DNA of 64,000 nucleotides, taken from contig CBDCWQ010000018.1 of the NCBI GenBank assembly GCA_965223435.1, positions 620,001 to 684,000 of the forward strand, read 5' to 3'. This stretch comes from CBDCWQ01 sp965223435 (lineage in GTDB: Bacteria; Myxococcota; Kuafuiibacteriia; Kuafuiibacteriales; Kuafuiibacteriaceae). The position numbers and the translations under genes are program-made. Below the pieces are notes generated by a model. The model saw nothing but the letters and a program-made list of their open reading frames with translations, ran no database searches and was not told the origin of the DNA. This document shows, piece by piece, positions 54,001 through 62,579 of the stretch (its first letter is position 1; every line of letters begins with the position of its first letter).

Positions 54001-57000
54001 CGGTGGTTCAGCTTGAGCACGGACAAGCTACGCTCTATTCGGTGGTGGATGACACTGAGTCGACCATCACCGTTCGCGGGGTCGATGAAGGCGGTGGCAT
54101 CGAAGCGGTGTCGATGTCCGTCGAGGCCTATCCAAGTGGCGCGAAGGGAAACTATCTACGGGCGGTCGATGCGCGAAACACTTTGCTTCGCACCGTTGTG
54201 GACGAAGCGACCCACAGAACGTGGACCTACCAGGTTGAGTATGCACCCAAGCAAGAAGGCCTGAACGGGGGGATCCCGGTTGAGCGTTTTGGTTCGGACT
54301 CTGAATATCTCGCAGGTTTTGAGCGCGTATGGGTCTACACCCAAGGTATCGCCCTCGCTCAGCTTTCAAAGCAGAACGATATCGAGTCGATGGGGTGGGC
54401 CCAAGGCCTGGCGCGCTTTTTGTGTGATCACGCGCGCCGGGGAAGCTTCGAAGGCGAAGAGATCATTCGCGGGTGGCCTTTTTCTTGGAACACCAAAAAC
54501 GACACCTGGAAAGACGTCCGTCTGGTGACAGGTGCCAACGCCTGGGCGATTCACGGTCTCGGCACGTTCATCGTATCCGAGGCGTTTCGCCGATTGGAAG
54601 GATGGGAGCAGGCACAACTTCGAACCTGCTATCACCAGGCAATCCGTGGGCTTGAAGAACACCGCCGTGCGGTGATCGATCCCAAAACCGGCCACACCGT
54701 GACCCTCATGACCGCGGGCTGGACCGCTCTTGGCCTCCAACACGCAAGCCACCCAGCATCGATTCGGCGACCGGGGTCCGAAGCTGGCCAGGCGCCCTTT
54801 GAGGAAGATGCCGGGGGCGAATGGGCCTACTACAGTGTGCTCGATGCCCTGGGCTATGAGACGTTTAATGCATTGCGTCCCCCCGAGATCAAGCGACTGC
54901 CTTCACCGGACGCCGCGGTATCCGCAACCGGCCCGCGGGTTCTGAGCGAACGCGACTTGGCGTTGCTCAAGACGCCGGTTCAGGCTCAGAACGTCGTCAC
55001 CGAACACAATCTCGATGTGCTCAGTGTGTTGAACCATGCGATTGCCCACAGTGAAGACACCGGGTTGACCGGCGTACAGGGTCTAAAGTCCTGGAGGGAT
55101 GCGCTACGCGCGGCCATTTTTTCGGTGCTTTGGGACGAGGCGGGCTGGCGGGACGGTCTTCGACGCGCGCGGGATGATGCCGGCATCGACGCTGAGCATC
55201 GCGCGCGCATCGATGCGGCCCTCGATGAAAATTCGTTGGGCAGGGTGATCACGGGCGGTGAGCTGGTTGGAGGCGCGGCGCCCTATGGATTCGCCCCCAG
55301 CGTGCACGTGGCCATCGACAATTGTAGCTGGCTTTCCTTGTCGGTTGACTACCACGCGCTTCGGGCCCACCCGGAGTACGTCAGGCGTCTCGGGCAGTGC
55401 CTGGAGTACACCGAACTTCATTTCGCCAAGAACCTGACTTTCGAATCGAGAACCTATTACGGCACCCACTACTTTCAAAACGCCTTTCGAGATCCCTACA
55501 TCGCGCCCAGCGCGCTTCAAGCGTCCTCGTACCATCTCGAAGCGACGACCGGCCTGATTTTGGGCCTCGAAAGGTTCGCCAGGGCCCAGCCCGATCATCC
55601 TCGGTCAGCGCTTTTTGGCCAAAAAGTGAACGCGCTTTGGGATGGTGTGCAGTCTTTTGTCACCGATTTTGGTTTTCCGTATTCCAGCCAGCGTATTCAA
55701 GATCTATCGACCTTGCTTTCCTCAAGTACCGCGGCCATTTGGTTCATCGATGTCTACGAGGCGCTTGATGGCGGCGAACCTCCACAAACGCCCCTCAAGA
55801 GTTACGCCGCCTATCTTCTTTCGCCAAACGAGGTCGATTTGTCGTCCCTTCGGAGCGAGGCGCCGATGATGCGATGGGTGAACAGTCAGCCAAACACCGC
55901 ACTTGCTCTCCGTTCTGCTCGGGCTTTGGCGCCTCTTTGGCGGAGGTTTTTCACCTACGTCTCCCGAAACGCCCCTTGGACGGGCTCGTTGGCAGTAGCC
56001 CACGCTGAAGAAGATGAGGGAGGTCTTGCTCCCCAGGGCTCGCTTATCCCCGACTGGATCAAAAACAATGCAGAGTGGTGGGCGACCGGCCAAATCGACG
56101 AAGACACTTTTATTCAAGGCATTCAGTTCTTGGTCGACGAGGGAATCATAACCGTTTCGGGGGAAAGGCCAGAGGGCCAAGGGACATCAACCGAGACGAT
56201 TCCCGATTGGGTCAAGAAAAACGCAGGCTGGTGGGCGGATGGTGCCATCGATGATCGCACTTTTCTCAACGGGATCGAGTTTCTTGCAAACCAGGGGATC
56301 ATCCAGGTGGACCAGCCGGCCGGCGAAACGTTGCTCACGGCAGAGCCGATACCGTGGTCGCCCTGCGAGGTGGTGGACGGATTGGGCGGGGGGTTAGAAT
56401 GTGGTGTCGTCGAAGTTCCGCTTGACTACGACGATCGAGAAAAAGGAACCATCCCAATCGCGGTTGCACGTCGGCCGGCGAATGATGCCAAGCCCTTGGG
56501 GGTGCTCCTCTTGCTCCCCGGGGGACCCGGGGACAGCGGTATTGAGACCTTACGGGTTCTGACTCTCGCTCAGATCACGGGAATTCCGCCTTCAATGATG
56601 AGGCGCTTTGATATCGTGAGTTTCGACCGCCGAGGGGTCGGTGAAAGCGCCCCCGTCGCATGTGATAGCAACGAAGAATTTTGGCGATCCTTTGACTATG
56701 ACTTCGATGATGGCTTTGTCTGGAACGTTGTAGCCGGCAATTTTGTGGTATCTCAAGAGCAGTGCCTGGCGGGTGATTCGGCCTCGCGGTTGATGCCTTA
56801 CCTCGGAAGCAAGAACGTTGCGCGGGACATGGAGCAGATTCGTTTGGCCTTGGATGTCAATGAGATGAGCATTCTGGCTTATTCCCGCGGCTCGCTCGAT
56901 GCGTTGCTCTATGCAGAGGACCACGCTCGACGCATAAGGGCCCTCGTGCTGGATGGGCCCATGGATCCGGGAGTCAGTTTACTGGATGTGCATGGTGAGC

Positions 57001-59390
57001 AAGCTCGTGCGGTGTATCGGCTTCTCGAGCAGTTTTTTGAGCGCTGTGAGGGGACGCCGGGCTGCACGATGGAGGCGCTGACCGAATTGATCTCGGAGCT
57101 TAAGAAGGGGCCAGTGACGACGGGGGGCCCGTTTTTTGAGCGGAAACTGACTCTTGCGGAGCTTCTCCATGCCCTTGAGGTTGCGGTGAATGCAGGGCCG
57201 ATGGGCAGTTGGGCTGAGGGACAGCCGGTGGGGTGGTGGGGGTTGGAGACAGCCTTCGAAAAACTCCACAACGACGACGTAGGTGGCTTTTTGGACCTGT
57301 TCCAGACGTACAGCCAAGATCCGACCGCTTCCGATCGGCTTGGGTGGAGATGGGAACAAAACATCTGGTGCCTGGACCAAAAAGGCCGGCCCACTGTAGA
57401 CGATGTGGCATCGCTCATGGGTGATCTTCAAGCGCATGTCCCGCCGTTCTCGGATCTGGTGTTCTTGGCCCTTCACTGCGCCAACTTCCCGTTGAAGCCC
57501 GATCCGATCCCTCTTGAGCTGCCGGCCTCGGGTGCCCCGAAGGCCATCGTGGTCGGCGGTAGCATGGATGGGCGAATTCCTCTGGAGTGGCCAGAACGGG
57601 TCGCCGCAAGCTTGGATTCGGCAGTGTTCCTCAGATCCGAGCATGTCGGCCACACAACCGTTTTCTTGTCTCCTGAATTTTTTTCGTATCAGGCCTCGTC
57701 GTGTACCAACCAAATCGTCGAAAATTACCTGCTCGATCCCACGGACCTGCCAGAGCCGGGGCAGGTCTGCCAGCCCGAGCTTTCGGCCCGCGGGGCCACC
57801 CTGGAGCATCGGCATGGGGATGGAGCTCCGACCCTCACGTTGGATGCGGGCGGTGGTCACGGCATTCAGCCGGTTCCGCTTGTTTGGTCCAAGTGTATTC
57901 TTGGGGACGGACCGTTCTCTGACCCCTGTTCTCAAGTGGGGCTCGATGATTCGACGGTCATGACCGGTTGGAGGCAAAGTGCAATCGCCGCCGCCAAGAG
58001 GGATCCAGCGGTCAAAACATGGCTGGCGTGGTTGGGACTCGGAGGAAGCGCCGCAGGAAGCGTCGCGGGCTCAGTCATCGCTGAACAACTCCAAAGCGGG
58101 GTATCGATGCAGGAAGCCCACGAGTCTTATTGTCGAGACCCTTCTATTACCCAGCCCGTAGTGACCCATGGGTTCTTGTGGGGTTGCATGGATCGTTCGA
58201 AACCAAGTTCGGGTGATCCATGGTCTTGGGAAGGACGCATGGGAAACGGTAGCCCAGGACATCCGTTTCGGGACCCAGAAGAAACCGGTAATTGGTTGAG
58301 GTTCTTCTCGGCTGGAGATTCGGTGGAGGTTGCTGGCCTGTTCGGTCTGCCGAATCTATCGAAGCTCCCGGCAATCATTCTCGAACCCGGTGGTACGGAG
58401 CTTGACATCCGACCCCGTTTTGAGCTCGAAGGCCCGTTCGATTGCTTTCTGCTTAGCGCAGAACGCGATTCAGGATCAGCCAACGTTCGGGCCCAGGGCC
58501 CAGGCATGAACGTATTGCCCTTTGAGCACGGCAAGGCCGTGGTCTTCTTTGCCCGCGATCTCCAGCCTGAAGAGACATTCGTAACCCTCTGCAGTCACGA
58601 TCCCACCATGTTCAATTTTGATCCCACCGACCGAAAGAAGCTCGAGAAAGTACTGGACGAGCACAAACACGACATCTTTATTGCGCGCTTGGCCCCCGAG
58701 GCCAGACACTGGGTTCTACATGGATTTCGCTCTATTGATGAGGTTCCTTCGGTTCCTGACCCCAAACATCCGACATGGTCGGACCAGCTCATGTCTGTTT
58801 CGGATGGTGCGGTGCCAGGACTTCCAATGGTTTGTGTCACACTCAGCTCGACCCAACCCGGTCTCGACAGACTCCTCCGGGAAAACCGGTTGAACGAGAT
58901 TCGATATGACTTGCTTTCGTCCTTTTCCCCACCGGCGCCCATTCCGTTCACAACCACCGATCTAAGCGTGACGGCCGTGCTCGAGGGTGATCGGCTCTCG
59001 ATTGAGCTTAGTCCACCGGCCCATTCCGGAGTTACCCGTGAGGGGGCGCCTGTCAGCGACAATCTCACGGTGCTTGATTGGCGACTTTACAAGCGTCGCA
59101 AGGGCAAAAAAGTGCCTAGAGAAGTATGGAGCAATGCACTCCCACATTTCTTTGAATTCGGCGGGCCGACTCCTAACTCGCCCCTGCGCTTCGAGACAAA
59201 AGGGCGGAGCGACGACCTGAGTTCACGATGGAAGCCATGGAAGGATTTCTTGGCAGACATCAAAAAAGAGGATGAACTCTATCTCGCACTCACACTCGTC
59301 TATGGGATAGCGTCCGGCAACAACGATCAAACAGATACCGCTAAGATTCTCGCCAAACATGTACCGGTCAAGATCAACAAGGGGTTCTAG
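51009..59390 (+). CDS. Giant secreted protein 3: FnIII, Asp-box and toroid core with WWA modules and TAP-type alpha/beta hydrolase
   Basis: ATG 51009 has a GGGGAGG ribosome site 4 bp upstream. The signal peptide core (RVGLSAFFCATLVGVGLPADGA) starts only at about residue 76, so the n-region is unusually long; no later ATG, GTG or TTG fits better. Domains of the 2,793-aa protein: GWNLVAMP and GWNFIQV modules; fibronectin-III-like domain (about 255-345); sialidase-like Asp-box SDDGGLHW; toroid-like core (about 1100-1590) with IDNCSWLSLSVDY and YHLEATTGLI but without the second core subdomain; two WWA modules (about 1681-1768); a TAP-type alpha/beta hydrolase (about 1781-2258) with GGPGDSG, FDRRGVGES, nucleophile S1959 in AYSRGS, D2187 and H2215; and a C-terminal region of unknown type. 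The stop codon lies in the end of a MITE-like element. Confidence 0.87.
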   Translation: MATVLEKVFRVTFSTDFGSSGVRGRFYGSRSEVNLAHPWAEAAVSHAEVGLGPAPARRCPQPSRLGGFSRSFRVGLSAFFCATLVGVGLPADGAPVSIRVAPGWNLVAMPLDEDGTVFQSWKSRGLSLWGAHASGVAATDGLVELVSFTGEGGIWVYAEQSLELPFPGAAHSGPIDSGWNFIQVAEDAHHADTTIDHLYRWDAKAQRYTPVPLGETLRQGFGYWGHVGRLGAPLERLAQATDAGRETSWAPSRLMAAPSGMAALLAWTEPSGFGGDSTASEGGRQYRVYRDGAVVAEVDRPQHEDAVPKKERAYRYYVTAVVKDASGNALESPPSNVVVLDFQTVAPAAAPGDFEAPSVLGRVEGQVGPQKVALSARGEGARAHSVYVVKKGEAGGAELFYRRSEKAAKEDSFDAPQTLVALTRDWMITGLQVAARGQKAIVVWVQENEASGQQELWISKSESAGAHFSEPALVRGNQAWKRGIDVGYDRFGQVHLVWGEASKVYYLKGLEGEPENVFDAQVRDRNEIVVDYLHFYEEGCNTPSPCGCGFSRERYSYALEINPETGQPFGPYLYRTEEAWVYDPALEIDHEKVSIVAWQDRMWDNRPVPNPDWRGDYASVVPPAPNECYLDGTRRYQEGFMQVWQPRSGAKHAPPMDLDVTRSRAWYFYAHDGTWHEQDQIRVAQRPLVAGAWAAPKKARVEIPTWPIERGLLTWSEREQSVEGGWRQGLWKDGRLQNWRFSVVLDADRGLNGGGTSNPALVSTPSGALVVAYERWSGAEPEPHDDHRGSSDRHIVVRGSDDGGLHWSDPIPVGYGYAPDLSVTADGEVGVAFYAADRGALPAEVQIARSRDLQTWVSTSVSAPSLRATAGDMSFASNDPLGTPALAAEGDLFVVTWTGEDKVRGGVPGERILTSRASRVAEAQRYDISHEDKVAVGESIRFTVTAVNEYDMRVNVQGGVRVETTTGSGHGGSAASGRTDSGHFQSGTGHRGGAAFQSVVQLEHGQATLYSVVDDTESTITVRGVDEGGGIEAVSMSVEAYPSGAKGNYLRAVDARNTLLRTVVDEATHRTWTYQVEYAPKQEGLNGGIPVERFGSDSEYLAGFERVWVYTQGIALAQLSKQNDIESMGWAQGLARFLCDHARRGSFEGEEIIRGWPFSWNTKNDTWKDVRLVTGANAWAIHGLGTFIVSEAFRRLEGWEQAQLRTCYHQAIRGLEEHRRAVIDPKTGHTVTLMTAGWTALGLQHASHPASIRRPGSEAGQAPFEEDAGGEWAYYSVLDALGYETFNALRPPEIKRLPSPDAAVSATGPRVLSERDLALLKTPVQAQNVVTEHNLDVLSVLNHAIAHSEDTGLTGVQGLKSWRDALRAAIFSVLWDEAGWRDGLRRARDDAGIDAEHRARIDAALDENSLGRVITGGELVGGAAPYGFAPSVHVAIDNCSWLSLSVDYHALRAHPEYVRRLGQCLEYTELHFAKNLTFESRTYYGTHYFQNAFRDPYIAPSALQASSYHLEATTGLILGLERFARAQPDHPRSALFGQKVNALWDGVQSFVTDFGFPYSSQRIQDLSTLLSSSTAAIWFIDVYEALDGGEPPQTPLKSYAAYLLSPNEVDLSSLRSEAPMMRWVNSQPNTALALRSARALAPLWRRFFTYVSRNAPWTGSLAVAHAEEDEGGLAPQGSLIPDWIKNNAEWWATGQIDEDTFIQGIQFLVDEGIITVSGERPEGQGTSTETIPDWVKKNAGWWADGAIDDRTFLNGIEFLANQGIIQVDQPAGETLLTAEPIPWSPCEVVDGLGGGLECGVVEVPLDYDDREKGTIPIAVARRPANDAKPLGVLLLLPGGPGDSGIETLRVLTLAQITGIPPSMMRRFDIVSFDRRGVGESAPVACDSNEEFWRSFDYDFDDGFVWNVVAGNFVVSQEQCLAGDSASRLMPYLGSKNVARDMEQIRLALDVNEMSILAYSRGSLDALLYAEDHARRIRALVLDGPMDPGVSLLDVHGEQARAVYRLLEQFFERCEGTPGCTMEALTELISELKKGPVTTGGPFFERKLTLAELLHALEVAVNAGPMGSWAEGQPVGWWGLETAFEKLHNDDVGGFLDLFQTYSQDPTASDRLGWRWEQNIWCLDQKGRPTVDDVASLMGDLQAHVPPFSDLVFLALHCANFPLKPDPIPLELPASGAPKAIVVGGSMDGRIPLEWPERVAASLDSAVFLRSEHVGHTTVFLSPEFFSYQASSCTNQIVENYLLDPTDLPEPGQVCQPELSARGATLEHRHGDGAPTLTLDAGGGHGIQPVPLVWSKCILGDGPFSDPCSQVGLDDSTVMTGWRQSAIAAAKRDPAVKTWLAWLGLGGSAAGSVAGSVIAEQLQSGVSMQEAHESYCRDPSITQPVVTHGFLWGCMDRSKPSSGDPWSWEGRMGNGSPGHPFRDPEETGNWLRFFSAGDSVEVAGLFGLPNLSKLPAIILEPGGTELDIRPRFELEGPFDCFLLSAERDSGSANVRAQGPGMNVLPFEHGKAVVFFARDLQPEETFVTLCSHDPTMFNFDPTDRKKLEKVLDEHKHDIFIARLAPEARHWVLHGFRSIDEVPSVPDPKHPTWSDQLMSVSDGAVPGLPMVCVTLSSTQPGLDRLLRENRLNEIRYDLLSSFSPPAPIPFTTTDLSVTAVLEGDRLSIELSPPAHSGVTREGAPVSDNLTVLDWRLYKRRKGKKVPREVWSNALPHFFEFGGPTPNSPLRFETKGRSDDLSSRWKPWKDFLADIKKEDELYLALTLVYGIASGNNDQTDTAKILAKHVPVKINKGF
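56049..56310 (+). repeat. Two WWA (IPDW-KNNA-WWA) modules in giant protein 3
   Basis: PDWIKNNAEWWATGQIDE (about 56049) and IPDWVKKNAGWWADGAIDD (about 56200) are two copies of a 38-aa module each ending GIQFLVDEGIITV/GIEFLANQGIIQV. I know this module mainly from secreted proteins of ammonia-oxidising archaea and some bacteria; a surface or matrix-binding role is inferred. Confidence 0.8.
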
Positions 59391-59536
59391 TGCCCTGACC
59401 GGATGATTGTGATCCTTTGTCGGCGAGTCAACTTGGTTCCTGGTGGTGGCGTGAGGAGGGCGAATATCCTGCTTATATTCAACCAACGAGAGCGAAGCGG
59501 CGACAAAGGATCACAATCATCCGGTCAGGGCACTAG
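59387..59536. mobile_element. 150-bp MITE-like element with perfect 36-bp terminal inverted repeats
   Basis: The 36 bases from 59387 (CTAGTGCCCTGACCGG...) are the exact reverse complement of 59501-59536. A TA on each side of the GTGCCC...GGGCAC core fits a TA target duplication, as made by IS630/Tc1-mariner-type transposases. The 78-bp interior encodes nothing. The left end provides the TAG stop codon (59388-59390) of giant gene 3. No related transposase gene lies in the window. Confidence 0.75.
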
Positions 59537-59574
59537 GGTCACGTCAAAGTTTGTTTCCGCAGTATGCTTCCTTG

Positions 59575-60915
59575 TTACTGCTTTTTTCGGTGGACAGTCA
59601 GCTCAAGATTGGTCCACTGGCCGTAGATCTGGCCCTTGAGGGATAGGGCCTGGGCTTTTTGGAAAAGGTTGCCCCACTGCTTTTGGAAGAGGCGGTGGGC
59701 TTCGGCTTCCATGCGGGGGCCTTGTCGAATCGTTCTTCTCGCTTTGAGTGCGCGGAGCAACCCTGGGCCGCTGATGTGTGCTTCGATGGGTGAGGCCTTC
59801 GGGTTGAAACGATTGGGGGCTACCGGCGACTTTGTCCACCAGCGTTTTATGGGGGTGCGGTCCTTTCCCAGGAAGCGTATGAGGACCACGAGCTCTTGTT
59901 TTGTCTTGACGATCTTGGACTCGCTGGTGGGGTGGATGCGTTTCAGCAACTTCTGAAACCTACGGATCTTTTCTGGTGGGGTGTGGTGCGCGGCGGCGCC
60001 GGCGAGGAGGATGCTCCCCCCTGTGGTGAGGATGCCGTGCAGGGCTCCGGTGAAAAAGTTCGCGTCGGGGCCGGTCAGACCAAAGGTTTCGGCGATGAGC
60101 GCAGTGGCAGGAGACGTGAAGCGAATACGAAGGTCGATGGCGGGCCGGATCGATCCCAGGCCAGATATCAGGGGGCGTGCCGGATGCGGGCTTCGAAACT
60201 CGCCGACGATGAGGCTCGCGGCGAAGTTGAAATGGACGGCGAGGTGGACCGTGATTCGGTCGGGTTTGAGTTGAGCGACGGCGGTGACACCCTCAATCGG
60301 ATCGAGCGAACCGGTGTGAAGCCAAAGATCGGGTTCTTGCAGCTTGCCGACTGCGGGTTTTTGGGTGGGCGCCAAGAAGTTCTTGGCGGTGCGAAGGCTG
60401 GGAGAGGTCGCTGGCGCGTCCGAGGTGAGGAAAAATCGTTGACCGCTGCGGGTTCCATGAATGGGGATAGGCTGACATCCACCCGGTGTCTTTGGGGTAC
60501 AACCCGGGCGAGATTTCGTCTGCTTGGGTTTTGGATGCGGTTTGATACGCTTGAGGAAGGCGTCTGTGGTTTGGACCGCCTTGGCGCGCATTTCGAGGGT
60601 GCTGGACCCGCCAAGGTGGCCCCACCAGTGAAACGGGGCCCCGGTATCGAGCCCCGCTTTCATCCAGTCTTTTTCTCGGAAAACATGCAGACCGAGCCGA
60701 GATTCGATCGCAGAAACCGGCGCAAGCGTTTCCGGAACCGCGGCCTCGAGCCAGGCAAAGGTTTTTTTCAAGAGGGGGAGCGACCGGTGGGGGTTGGGCA
60801 GGGTGATGACAAAGCGCCCCTCGGGGAGGTGGCTGACCGGGCGGGCACCGGTTAGGCCTAGGGATAGGACACTGAGCAGCAGCATCCGCGCTGCACCCAG
60901 TGGGTATCGAGCCAT
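59575..60915 (-). CDS. Exported protein of unknown function (446 aa)
   Basis: The N-terminus (MARYPLGAARMLLLSVLSLG) is a signal peptide. The rest includes FHWWGHLGG, two Pro/Lys-rich loops (about 120-160), a helical-hydrophobic stretch (FFTGALHGILTTGGSILLAGAAA, about 290-312) and a basic C-terminus. No known domain is recognised. It follows the GH113-like lipoprotein gene with no gap (TAAATG), so the two are co-transcribed and perhaps act together at the cell envelope. Composition and codon use match the neighbourhood. Confidence 0.65.
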   Translation of the reverse strand: MARYPLGAARMLLLSVLSLGLTGARPVSHLPEGRFVITLPNPHRSLPLLKKTFAWLEAAVPETLAPVSAIESRLGLHVFREKDWMKAGLDTGAPFHWWGHLGGSSTLEMRAKAVQTTDAFLKRIKPHPKPKQTKSRPGCTPKTPGGCQPIPIHGTRSGQRFFLTSDAPATSPSLRTAKNFLAPTQKPAVGKLQEPDLWLHTGSLDPIEGVTAVAQLKPDRITVHLAVHFNFAASLIVGEFRSPHPARPLISGLGSIRPAIDLRIRFTSPATALIAETFGLTGPDANFFTGALHGILTTGGSILLAGAAAHHTPPEKIRRFQKLLKRIHPTSESKIVKTKQELVVLIRFLGKDRTPIKRWWTKSPVAPNRFNPKASPIEAHISGPGLLRALKARRTIRQGPRMEAEAHRLFQKQWGNLFQKAQALSLKGQIYGQWTNLELTVHRKKQ

Positions 60916-61980
60916 TTAGGGGCTCCTTTGGGTTGCGGCTCGGCGATGGGCCCGACGAAAAGCGGTCCCAATCACGTTTTCGGCCGCCTTGTTGAGTGGG
61001 TTGAAGCCGTGGGGTGGTTCGGACGCGGGGTCATCGGGATCGGTAGGAATGACCCAGACCAAAAGGCCCCGGATGGGGTCCCGGTGGAGCCAGTGGTCAA
61101 GCACCGCCTCCCAGGCCTCTTTTTGCGCGCGCTGGTGGGTGGTCTGGTCGATGTCTTCGGGCCACTCCCAGGGGCGGATATGAGACTCGGGGCTCGAGCG
61201 ATAGCCGACCTCGAGGACGAGGACTTCTCGCCCTGCCATTCGGCCGAGCTTCGAGAGCCGCTGGGCGACCTGTTTGGCGCCGGATCGCGGGTCGGGCGTA
61301 AGCGGATAGTACCCGTTGACGCCCGCGATATCGGTGACCCCCCAAAAGGCGACGTTCTCCGCCTCATCCCAGTTGGCGTTGTAGGTGATGAGGCCCTTGT
61401 ACTCTCGACGAATTCGCCCGGTCAGCCTTTGCATTTGGCGGTGCGTATCCGGGGTGGCTGAGAGGCCCTTGAGTTCGGTACCAATCGACAACCCGGTCGC
61501 ACTTGTCGAAACTGCAATCTGAGTGGCGATGTCGATAAAGGCGGTGTAGGACGCCCACCAACGCGCGCGTTCGTCGGCTGTCGACCACTGGATGTGCCCC
61601 CGCCAGGCGCCGTCGTCGAGATACAGGTGGGGTATCAAGACGGTGGCCAAGCCCATGGCGTTGGCGTCCAAGAGTGCGTTTTGCACATCCAAAAGTTGTC
61701 TCTTGTCGGGCGTTTCGATGTCGAGGTCGCGAAGGTTTCGCATGCGACCCTCGAGGAGGATAGAAATGCAGTTGACGCCCAGCGTTTTCAGTCTCGCCAT
61801 CGTGCGTCTGGCCGTTTCGGTGCCATAGCCCCGGCGACGGTCGCCGACGGCCCGGAGGTTGGCGCCGGTTACGAGTTTGGGCAGAGCGATGGGGCTTGGT
61901 GGGACAACGCGCTGCCGCTCGCGAGGGCGACATGCGGGGCCAAGTGCGCACAAGGTAAGGCAGAGTATCCCTCCCAGCAC
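60916..61980 (-). CDS. GH113-like glycoside hydrolase lipoprotein
   Basis: GTG at 61980 starts a 354-aa product with a short signal peptide and lipobox-like GPACRP. The body reads as a (beta/alpha)8 barrel of the GH113/GTA-type: TGANLRAVG, ARLKTLGVNCISILLEG, SIGTELKGLS (candidate acid/base Glu), ITYNANWDEAENVAFW, IAGVNGYYPL and VLVLEVGYRS (candidate nucleophile Glu). GH113 enzymes cut beta-mannan; related domains act on cell-wall glycans. The following gene (exported unknown) is adjacent. The start region has no strong ribosome site, so an alternative start cannot be excluded. Confidence 0.7.
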   Translation of the reverse strand: MLGGILCLTLCALGPACRPRERQRVVPPSPIALPKLVTGANLRAVGDRRRGYGTETARRTMARLKTLGVNCISILLEGRMRNLRDLDIETPDKRQLLDVQNALLDANAMGLATVLIPHLYLDDGAWRGHIQWSTADERARWWASYTAFIDIATQIAVSTSATGLSIGTELKGLSATPDTHRQMQRLTGRIRREYKGLITYNANWDEAENVAFWGVTDIAGVNGYYPLTPDPRSGAKQVAQRLSKLGRMAGREVLVLEVGYRSSPESHIRPWEWPEDIDQTTHQRAQKEAWEAVLDHWLHRDPIRGLLVWVIPTDPDDPASEPPHGFNPLNKAAENVIGTAFRRAHRRAATQRSP

Positions 61981-62144
61981 ACGAGAAGAGCGTGGATTCG
62001 ACGCGAGAATCAGTGTGACCCCTATAGAGGGCTGCAGGGCGAGCGCTTTGTCGCCGGCAGCGGTGACCGTTCATACCAACGCCCTCGGGCTTGGGGTCAA
62101 CCTTGTTGAGATCAAAAATGGGAACCCGCCCGACTTCTGCTAGG
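61981..62144. promoter_or_regulatory. Divergent intergenic region between GH113-like gene and tatA
   Basis: Both genes start here in opposite directions, so promoters for both are expected. No consensus boxes are clear enough to assign. Confidence 0.4.
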
Positions 62145-62579
62145 ATGAGCCCCGTCGTGTTCGGACTTGGTATTTGGGAGATCGCAGCCATCCTTGGGGT
62201 TGCGCTTTTGGTGTTTGGACCCAAGAAACTTCCGGAGCTTGCCCGTAGCTTGGGGCGGGGCATACGCGAGTTTCGTAAGGCCACCGACAGTTTTAAGGCC
62301 ACCGTGGAGTCCGAAGCCGACTCTGAGACCCATCCGGTGACCGATGCGTCTCCGGTTCAGCCGCAGCAGTTGGCTCCGCCTCCCGACGACCTTGCCCACC
62401 CTGAGTCCCAGACCACGGTGCCGCAAGATGCGGTGGTCACCGGGTCTCAAGACGCGGTGCCTCGTGAAGCTGAAACCCTTGAGACGTCGCCCCAAGCGGC
62501 TCACCACGAGGATCCGCCCCCGCCGGACCAGGTACGAGGGGAACCCGGTCCCGATGAATCCCCCCACACAAAGTCATGA
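62145..62579 (+). CDS. tatA: Twin-arginine translocase subunit TatA/TatB
   Basis: 144 aa from ATG 62145: a single membrane helix (IWEIAAILGVALLVF), the invariant FGPKKLPELARSLGRGIREF amphipathic helix, then a Pro/Gln-rich acidic tail. The FGPKKLPEL signature fits TatA better than TatB. It forms the oligomeric pore element for folded-protein export. The stop overlaps tatC start (ATGA), giving a coupled tatAC operon. An ATG at 62118 could add nine residues. Confidence 0.9.
   Translation: MSPVVFGLGIWEIAAILGVALLVFGPKKLPELARSLGRGIREFRKATDSFKATVESEADSETHPVTDASPVQPQQLAPPPDDLAHPESQTTVPQDAVVTGSQDAVPREAETLETSPQAAHHEDPPPPDQVRGEPGPDESPHTKS

Noticed and set aside
61364..62302. 312-aa minus-strand ORF overlapping tatA and the GH113-like gene
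   Set aside because: It lies out of frame over two recognisable genes and lacks any domain pattern.
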